Assembly: GCA_021404985.1 (NCBI GenBank)
Contig: QWHP01000151.1
Coordinates: 1 to 6,988, forward strand
DNA length: 6,988 bases
Direction of reading: 5' to 3'
Source: Actinobacteria bacterium ATB1
GTDB lineage: Bacteria; Actinomycetota; Acidimicrobiia; UBA2766
Under the pieces are notes generated by a model that was not told the origin of the DNA, did no database searches, and saw only the letters and a program-made list of their open reading frames with translations. The position numbers were made by a program, and so were the translations under genes. Shown here one piece after another: positions 1-4,102 of the stretch (position 1 is the stretch's first letter; every line of letters starts with the position of its first letter).

Positions 1-1
1 T

Positions 2-136
2 CGTGACGAGTGGGTCCTGCCGGGCGACGAGGTGGCGATCACGTTCGAGCGGGTCGGAACTCTGCACCAGAAAATCGGCGAGCCAACGGGGACCCCCAGG
101 AGTCGGTGGGCGCAACGCCACGATGTGGGGCTCTGA
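2..136 (+). CDS. C-terminal tail of a probable FAH-family hydrolase/hydratase (partial)
   Basis: Forty-four codons and a TGA stop run in from the left edge; the start lies outside the window. The segment WVLPGDEVAITFERVGTL resembles the end of the fumarylacetoacetate hydrolase fold, where a 'xxPGD-V-xxxExxGxL-N' pattern closes the beta-roll before a short variable tail. Family members act on beta-diketo or 2-hydroxydienoate substrates in aromatic-compound catabolism, usually as cytoplasmic metal-dependent enzymes. The metal ligands and catalytic residues lie upstream and cannot be checked. The last 20 or so residues are polar and unremarkable. The gene is convergent with the next one, leaving 22 nt between stop codons with no obvious terminator. 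The family call rests on one short motif, so the substrate is unknown. Confidence 0.55.
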   Translation, partial: RDEWVLPGDEVAITFERVGTLHQKIGEPTGTPRSRWAQRHDVGL

Positions 137-158
137 TCTCAGGCGTGTTGCTCGGCGG

Positions 159-413
159 TCAGACGGCGAGGGGTCTCACGGCGAGGCTCGTCCCGAAGGA
201 GTCGTTCCACACACGCCGGATCACGAAGGCCATCTCGTCCAGGCCATCCACGGACACCGTGACGGTCTGTTCGGGTGTGCACTCGTTCAGGGTGAGCTGC
301 TCGTCCAGCACGACGGTGCCCGAGAGACCGGTGCCCCTCGCGTCGATGAACATGACGCGACACGGATGGAGTCTTCCTCCGAAGTCGATCTGGGCGTCCT
401 GTGGGTTCAACAT
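159..413 (-). CDS. Small hypothetical protein, 84 aa
   Basis: An ATG start and TGA stop enclose 84 codons with the strong G/C third-position preference of the neighbouring real genes, which supports this frame over the longer frames on the opposite strand. The protein is soluble, with no signal peptide or membrane segment. It looks mostly beta: alternating hydrophobic stretches such as SGTVVLDEQLTL, QTVTVSVDGL and MAFVIRRVWNDSFGTSLAV suggest a small barrel. A PilZ-like barrel is possible, but the RxxxR and (D/N)xSxxG c-di-GMP motifs are absent, so no function is assigned. The ribosome site is weak (GGA about 5 nt before ATG). A CATGAT box 6 nt before the ATG could instead give a nearly leaderless transcript. 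It lies downstream of the DUF1918 gene on the same strand, 112 nt away. Confidence 0.6.
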   Translation of the reverse strand: MLNPQDAQIDFGGRLHPCRVMFIDARGTGLSGTVVLDEQLTLNECTPEQTVTVSVDGLDEMAFVIRRVWNDSFGTSLAVRPLAV

Positions 414-452
414 CGTCCGATCATGCCACGCCCCGATGAAGGCGGGAAGTGG

Positions 453-472
453 CGCGCGACCGGTTTCGCGCG
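453..472 (-). terminator. GC hairpin in the spacer downstream of the DUF1918 gene
   Basis: CGCGCGA (453-459) and TCGCGCG (466-472) are perfect 7-bp inverted arms around a 6-nt loop. It lies between the DUF1918 stop and the 84-aa gene. No T-run follows on the minus strand, so it could be a weak terminator, an RNA processing stem or a regulatory structure. Confidence 0.3.
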
Positions 473-501
473 TGGGAACAAAAGCCTACGTCTCACCCGT
501 C

Positions 502-524
502 GGGGGGAGCCGGCCGTCCCCCGT
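502..524 (-). terminator. GC-rich hairpin just after the DUF1918 stop
   Basis: CGGGGG (502-507) pairs with CCCCCG (519-524) around an 11-nt GC-rich loop. It begins 2 nt after the end of the DUF1918 gene on the minus strand, a typical terminator position. A short T-run (cTTTTg on the minus strand, about 484-481) lies some 17 nt beyond the stem, so it is not a classical intrinsic terminator. GC hairpins with no T-tract are often proposed as actinobacterial terminators. Confidence 0.4.
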
Positions 525-525
525 T

Positions 526-720
526 TCAGCGGGACCGCTTCGATTCGATGCTGGCGTCCGGACCGGGGAAGAAGAGACTTTCCTGGTCGTTGTCGAGCCA
601 ATGCACGATGTACGGGGGCTCACCCGCGGTGCCACGCACCTCGAGCACCCGTGCCTCACGCACAGGTGTTCCGACCCTGTGGCCGTGGATGACGAGCCTG
701 TCTCCTGGCTTTGCCTTCAC
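526..720 (-). CDS. DUF1918 domain protein, 64 aa
   Basis: This is a full-length DUF1918 protein, a small single-domain family typical of Actinomycetota and usually about 60-70 aa. Visible hallmarks are the N-terminal GDRLVIHGHRVGTPVREARV, the central EVRGTAGEPPYIVHW and the near-invariant ESLFFPGPDA close to the C-terminus. The fold is expected to be a small SH3-like beta-barrel. No biochemical role is established for the family, and none is assigned. The start is a GTG at 718-720, chosen because family members begin with M-K/R-A and because GAGGAGG (726-732) sits 5 nt upstream. An out-of-frame ATG-TGA overlaps the GTG. The gene is divergent from the HIT gene and probably has its own promoter in the shared 116-nt spacer. 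Confidence 0.9.
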   Translation of the reverse strand: MKAKPGDRLVIHGHRVGTPVREARVLEVRGTAGEPPYIVHWLDNDQESLFFPGPDASIESKRSR

Positions 721-725
721 ATCCG

Positions 726-732
726 CCTCCTC
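726..732 (-). promoter_or_regulatory. Strong Shine-Dalgarno site for the DUF1918 gene
   Basis: GAGGAGG on the minus strand lies 5 nt before the GTG (720-718) and only 3 nt before an overlapping ATG (722-720) that is followed at once by TGA. The spacing and the family N-terminus both favour the GTG. Confidence 0.7.
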
Positions 733-746
733 TTCGGGTACGCGTT

Positions 747-775
747 AGCGTATGCCTGACGCGGCAGGATTGCCA
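747..775 (-). promoter_or_regulatory. Possible sigma-70-type promoter for the DUF1918 gene
   Basis: On the minus strand TGGCAA (775-770) and TACGCT (752-747) are separated by 17 nt. The matches to consensus are partial (3 of 6 each), but the -10 box keeps the TA...T positions important in actinobacteria. The -10 box lies inside a small palindrome, TACGC-GTTA-GCGTA (739-752), a possible operator. This is a prediction by eye only. Confidence 0.3.
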
Positions 776-788
776 GAGTTCCCTGCCG
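762..788. repeat. 7-bp inverted repeat in the divergent promoter region
   Basis: CGGCAGG (762-768) and CCTGCCG (782-788) are perfect inverted arms around 13 nt. The repeat covers the predicted -35 region of the DUF1918 promoter and lies about 50 nt upstream of the HIT start, so a shared regulator site is possible. Seven-base arms can occur by chance in GC-rich DNA. Confidence 0.3.
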
Positions 789-836
789 GACACAGGTCGG
801 GAGACCGTCCGCGCAATCCATGCGGACGAATGCCGC

Positions 837-1250
837 ATGGATACGCTTTGCCGCGTGTCGGAGACCTCAACCTGTCCGTTCTGTGACCGCCTGCTATCGG
901 ACGCCACGCTCCTGGTGTCGGGACCCAACGTCGCTGCCTTTCCGGATGCCTTCCCGGTCTCGCCGGGTCACGCGCTCGTCGTGCCCCGCACTCACGAAGC
1001 CGACTTCTTCGCGCTCGCACCGGAGGTACAGCGCGAGGTCGGGGAGGCCGTATGCGACGTACGAACACTGCTGGCCGGCTCCCACGTACCCGACGGCTTC
1101 AACGTGGGGCTGAACGCAGGCATCGCTGCCGGCCAGACCGTCATGCATGCACATGTCCACGTGATTCCGCGGCATCGCGGGGACGCGGACGATCCCCGGG
1201 GCGGGGTCCGCTGGGTCGTGTACGAACGTGCAAGGTACTGGGAGCGGTGA
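837..1250 (+). CDS. HIT family nucleotide hydrolase/transferase, 137 aa
   Basis: This is a complete histidine-triad protein. The active-site motif HAHVHVIPR spans residues 104-112, with H104, H106 and H108 as the triad; by family knowledge the middle histidine is the nucleophile that attacks the alpha-phosphate of a nucleotide. An N-terminal CPFC (13-16) with H53 suggests the structural zinc site of HINT/Ap4A-hydrolase-like members. N93 in GLNAGIAAGQ and the C-terminal DPRGGVRWVVYE segment are also typical. Substrates could be Ap4A-type dinucleotides, nucleoside phosphoramidates or acyl/aminoacyl-AMP. The protein is cytoplasmic. The reading frame stays open further upstream, but the ATG at 837 gives a normal family N-terminus; its ribosome site is weak. 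GTG at 855 is an alternative. The stop codon overlaps the next start (GTGA), implying translational coupling to the HNH gene. Confidence 0.9.
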   Translation: MDTLCRVSETSTCPFCDRLLSDATLLVSGPNVAAFPDAFPVSPGHALVVPRTHEADFFALAPEVQREVGEAVCDVRTLLAGSHVPDGFNVGLNAGIAAGQTVMHAHVHVIPRHRGDADDPRGGVRWVVYERARYWER

Positions 1251-2415
1251 GCGGCCCTCGGCTACTCGACGATGGCGCCGGCCGTGGCAGTTCCCGCGAC
1301 AGCCCCGACACCGTCGGCTTCGCCGAGAAGCTCCTTGCGCTTCTCGACAGCGGCGCCCGTGTCACGTCCTACAAGTTCGCCACCCTTCTCGCTCTCATCG
1401 ACTGCTGCCTGGAGTACGCGGGCGGTGACGGGCTGGCCCCGACCTCGATCACGACGCACCAGCTCGCCGAGAAGGTCCTCGAGCTGTACTGGCCACAGGC
1501 CGACACGTTCGTACCCGGGACTGCGGCCGCAGCACCTGTCGTACTGAGCCAGAGCAACACGGGACGGGCCGAGATCATCACGCTGATCCGGCGAGCCCGC
1601 GAGGGCATGCGCGGCCCTCGGGCCCGCACTCTGGTGCGCTTCCGCAGCGGAGATCCCGACGGGTATGCAGCCTTGGTCGCCGCCGTCGAGTGGAAGCTCG
1701 TAGAGATGCCCCTACCCCGCCTGCAGCGCTTCGGTGGTCAGCTCGACGAGTTCATCTTCCACATCACCTGGGACGAGCGGATCCGGAAACGGGCGATGAC
1801 TCAGGAGTTCGACAACCGTATCCTCCTCAGGCCAGGAGCCGGTGACGACCTGCTTCGTCTCGCGCCCCTTCTGCGCCCTCTCTCATCCAGCGCGAGTGGA
1901 CCCGGGAGGTCGCGCGCTGGAACCGCTCGGTCTCGAGGAGGCCCGCCTCAAGGAGTTCCTCTTCGGAACAACCCGTGTCCCGACCACCGTCCTGCTGCCG
2001 GAGTTGCGCAACATCCAGGACAACACCTGCTTCTACTGTGGGAAGAAGGCGGTCTCGCCCGAGGTGGACCACTTCCTTCCCTGGGCGCGGCATCCCGACA
2101 ACGGTCTCGAGAACCTCGTCCTGGCCGACCGGACCTGCAACAACGCCAAGCGAGACCAACTCGCAGCCGCAGATCACGTCCGGAGATGGTCGAGGCGCTT
2201 CGTAACCGGCAGCAGACCGCATGCAGACCTCGACCGGGTGGAGCGCGAGCTGGGCTGGGAACACCACCCGGAACGCACCCTCGGCGCCGCCCCGCGCTAT
2301 GTATCTCCGCCTGCCGGCCGACGTTCAGCTCTGGGCCGGTCGCCAGGAGTTCGCCACTGCCGACCTCCGAGTCTTGCGAGCATGCCTTGGCGATCCACGC
2401 GACCCTGCGGGCTGA
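1247..2415 (+). pseudogene. HNH endonuclease gene broken by three small indels
   Basis: The GTG start overlaps the HIT stop as GTGA, with GGGAG just upstream. The coding signal runs in frame 2 to about 1880 (FAEKLLALLD..., TTHQLAEKVLELYWP), in frame 1 from about 1882 to 1926 (LIQREWTREVARWNR), in frame 3 from 1929 to about 2290, and in frame 1 to the TGA at 2413. Frame 3 carries the HNH core: a CFYC zinc knuckle (2028-2039), the DH pair in EVDHFLPW (2067-2072) and LVLADRTCNNAKRD. The final segment, YLRLPADVQLWAGRQEF, resembles the usual end of these nucleases. Likely lesions are an extra CT (or a lost base) in the CT run at 1877-1884, a lost base near 1927, and an extra C in the run at 2290-2293. 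Repaired, it would encode about 388 aa: a helical N-terminal domain plus an HNH nuclease domain. Neighbouring genes are intact. Sequencing error cannot be excluded. Confidence 0.75.
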
Positions 2416-2448
2416 ATCCGTCCACCGGCCGAAGGGCGAAGACCGTGC

Positions 2449-2976
2449 ATGGCTGATCGCGACGTCGCTCCGTCTCGGCAGGAGGGCCGGCTCCCCACGA
2501 TCATGGGACGCAACCTCGAAGGTCACGACGTCGCGCTCCCATCGGACCTCGCCGGTCGGCCGGTGGTCCTCCTGGTCGCCTTCAGGATGTGGCAGCAACG
2601 CGACGTAGACCGGTGGGTCACAGAACTCGCCCCGCTGGCCGATGCCGGGCTCACCGTCGTGGAGGTGCCCGTGATCTCATGGTCCTGGACTCGTCTGCGC
2701 CGGTTCATCGACGGCGGTATGGCAAAGTCGATTCCGGACAGGGGGGTGCGAGAGCGGACGATCACCGTCTACGACGATGTCGGGTCCGTGTCGAAGAAGC
2801 TCGGGATCGGCACGACTTCGAGGGTCACAGCAGTCCTGCTCGACGCCGGTGGCAGGATCGCGGCCAGGTCCGATGCACGGCCCGGGTCGGAGGATGCCCT
2901 GACATTCGTCGGACTGGTAGGAAATGTGGTCTGCAGACGCGCTGACCCGGAGAGTGAATCGGACGGGTCCGTCTGA
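2449..2976 (+). CDS. Thioredoxin-fold protein without catalytic cysteines, 175 aa
   Basis: The layout is that of a peroxiredoxin/thioredoxin-like domain. After a leader comes 'GRLPTIMGRNLEGHDVALP' (13-31), the usual entry to AhpC/TSA-type folds. Then follow RPVVLLVAF (37-45), a helix at 46-62, LTVVEVPVIS (68-77), ITVYDDVGSVSKKLGI (105-120) and the final hairpin SRVTAVLLDAGGRIAAR (124-140). Where a redox CxxC would sit the sequence reads FRMWQQRD, and the only cysteine is C162 near the C-terminus, so thiol chemistry is unlikely. The pattern recalls the ATP10-like branch of the fold, known in mitochondria for ATP synthase assembly; no such role is claimed here. There is no signal peptide or membrane segment. 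It starts at ATG 2449, 33 nt after the HNH stop, with a purine-rich GAAGGGCGAAG upstream, and is probably co-transcribed with HIT and HNH. ATG 2503 is a less likely start. Confidence 0.7.
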   Translation: MADRDVAPSRQEGRLPTIMGRNLEGHDVALPSDLAGRPVVLLVAFRMWQQRDVDRWVTELAPLADAGLTVVEVPVISWSWTRLRRFIDGGMAKSIPDRGVRERTITVYDDVGSVSKKLGIGTTSRVTAVLLDAGGRIAARSDARPGSEDALTFVGLVGNVVCRRADPESESDGSV

Positions 2977-2995
2977 CCGCAGCCGGACCCGTCCG
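2960..2995 (+). terminator. Perfect 12-bp hairpin over the stop codon
   Basis: CGGACGGGTCCG (2960-2971) and CGGACCCGTCCG (2984-2995) are exact 12-bp inverted arms around a 12-nt loop that contains the TGA stop (2974-2976) of the preceding gene. There is no T-tract after it. It probably ends the HIT-HNH-thioredoxin-like run or protects the 3' end of its message. Each arm is itself nearly palindromic. Confidence 0.6.
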
Positions 2996-3002
2996 CTCAC
3001 AA

Positions 3003-3020
3003 AGCGCCCACCCAGGCGCT
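3003..3020. terminator. Second short hairpin in the intergenic region
   Basis: AGCGCC (3003-3008) and GGCGCT (3015-3020) form a 6-bp stem with a 6-nt loop, 7 nt after the larger hairpin. It may act with it as a tandem terminator between the convergent gene runs. No T-run follows. Confidence 0.35.
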
Positions 3021-3337
3021 ATCACCCACCTGCCGGACACCACCGTCACCCATCAGGGGGGCTGGCCGCCGCTGGGAGGTTCGACGACCAACCGGCACCA
3101 CCTTCGCAGGCAAGTTGATCTGGGGACACGATATTCATGCATGGGACACGCTGGAACACGTGAAGCGAAAATCGGAATGTCCCCAATCAGTCAATCAGGA
3201 GAAACCCGGCGTACATATCGACGGAGAGTGAGATATGCCTCGTTCTCATCACGTTGCGCGCGAGCGCGGCCTGACAACTCCGTCACTATCAGTGCTTGTT
3301 GGCGGCCAAGATGGCACTCTTCGCGCGCTGATACGGG
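3021..3337. other. Intergenic stretch with no convincing gene
   Basis: This convergent spacer separates the thioredoxin-like gene from the end of the ABC operon. From 3021 to about 3110 it is GC-rich with nothing recognisable. From about 3112 to 3240 the base composition drops toward half GC, unlike the flanks, and phased repeats appear (separate entry). At 3235 an ATG preceded by GGAGAG and a weak TACATA box (3211-3216) opens a 70-codon frame that runs into the 3' end of the opposite gene. Its protein, starting MPRSHHVARERG, is rich in R, S and T, resembles nothing I know and is probably not a gene. The patch could be a remnant of a small mobile or REP-like element. Confidence 0.5.
3121..3185. 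repeat. Phased GGGACA(CG) repeats with an inverted partner
   Basis: GGGACACG occurs at 3123-3130 and 3143-3150, and GGAACACG at 3153-3160, so the starts are 20 and 10 bp apart (whole helical turns). The reverse complement closes the cluster: TGGGGACA at 3121-3128 matches TGTCCCCA at 3178-3185, and the match extends outward with one extra base (TGATcTGGGGACA versus TGTCCCCAATCA). CATGCATG at 3136-3143 is a palindrome between the first two copies. This could be a protein-binding array, a REP/half-palindrome of the GGGGACACGATA type that often sits near IS200-like Y1 transposases, or an IS end relic. No transposase is present. Confidence 0.4.
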
Positions 3338-4087
3338 TCAGGAAGCGGCCAGCTCGCGTTCCACGATCAGGTCACCCGTCAACTTCACGCGCAGGCGCTG
3401 AGGCCGGCACTCGGAGAGTTCATCGGGTGGACTGTGACGTGTCATGAGGAGAATCGCCGTCCCCGAATCGAGCGCCGCTGCGAGCGCCGAGAGCCAGACC
3501 CGCCTCGCCGTCGTCACGAAGGGGTTCGGCCACGGGTCGGTGACGACCAGAAGCTCAGGCGAGAAGAGCATCACACGCAACACGTCGACCGCCCAGAGCT
3601 GCTCGGCGTCCAGATGCGCATAGGGGACGGCGAGATAGTCCATGAGCCCGGCTACGGCGAGACGTTCGACCACCTCCATGACCGTCCGTCTCGCCTCACG
3701 CGGCGTGCTACCCGTCGCGACGAGAAGCTCTTGGAGTCCGTCAGCGACCGTGCCTGCCGGGGGCCGAAGGAGGGCATGTCCGTCGAGACCGATGATCCTG
3801 TCGGGTCTCCGGTGTCCCGCTCCGCTGCACTCGAGGTTCTCGTTGCGGTAGTAGATACGTCCGCGCTTGCGCGGGTGCTCGCCGAGTATCACGTCGCCGA
3901 GGATCCGGCCCGGGGAGTGACCGAGAACGGTGAGCTCGTGCCGGCGCAGCTTCAGGTTCACCGCCCGTAGCCTCTCGATCCTGGGCAGCTCGGGATCGGA
4001 GTTCCTCCGCTCTGCCCAGACGTCATCGAGGGTGAGGACCGACTCTCCGCCAGTTGTCCCCCTCGATGTCTCCCAACGACGCATCAT
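3338..4087 (-). CDS. Degenerate (catalytically dead) ABC ATPase-like subunit, 249 aa
   Basis: The outline of an ABC nucleotide-binding domain is clear, but each catalytic motif is altered. After 'LTLDDVWAERR' (18-28) comes ELTVLGHSPGRILGDVI (51-67), where Walker A GxxxxGK(S/T) should lie; no K-S/T pair exists. RIIGLDGHALL (97-107) replaces the Q-loop with no glutamine. LDAEQ (159-163) stands for LSGGQ. ELLVVTDP (178-185) stands for the Walker B LLLLDEP and lacks the normal D-E pair. ILLMTRHSP (212-220) has arginine at the H-loop position. The frame is open for 249 codons with normal codon use, so it is probably expressed. ATG-ATG (4087-4082) lies 15 nt after the permease stop, with GTGGAG just upstream, so it is the last gene of the ABC operon. 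I infer a non-hydrolysing partner of the active ATPase or a regulatory cap on the permease. Confidence 0.75.
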   Translation of the reverse strand: MMRRWETSRGTTGGESVLTLDDVWAERRNSDPELPRIERLRAVNLKLRRHELTVLGHSPGRILGDVILGEHPRKRGRIYYRNENLECSGAGHRRPDRIIGLDGHALLRPPAGTVADGLQELLVATGSTPREARRTVMEVVERLAVAGLMDYLAVPYAHLDAEQLWAVDVLRVMLFSPELLVVTDPWPNPFVTTARRVWLSALAAALDSGTAILLMTRHSPPDELSECRPQRLRVKLTGDLIVERELAAS

Positions 4088-4102
4088 TTCTCCACTGTCT
4101 CC

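Noticed and set aside
10..759. A 249-codon plus-strand open frame and a 229-codon one at 3-692
   Set aside because: Both lie antisense to the DUF1918 and 84-aa genes, have arginine/serine/proline-rich translations and no recognisable motif; they reflect the absence of stops in GC-rich DNA.
1141..1162. Repetitive CATGCATGCACATG
   Set aside because: It encodes the histidine triad (MHAHVH) of the HIT protein, so the repetition is explained by coding.
1052..2608. A 518-codon open frame on the plus strand
   Set aside because: Its start lies inside the HIT gene in another frame and its second half (after about 1882) is out of the HNH coding frame; only 1247 to about 1880 is real.
3070..3102. tRNA-like T-loop (GGTTCGAC) followed by CCGGCACCA
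   Set aside because: The bases flanking TTCGA do not pair as a T-stem, and no anticodon or acceptor stem can be built upstream.
3235..3447. 70-codon frame starting MPRSHH with a fair ribosome site
   Set aside because: The MPR start recalls REP-associated transposases, but nothing after it matches, and it overlaps the 3' end of the opposite gene.
3434..3970. Plus-strand frame of 178 codons
   Set aside because: Antisense shadow of the degenerate ATPase-like gene; low-complexity charged translation without domain features.
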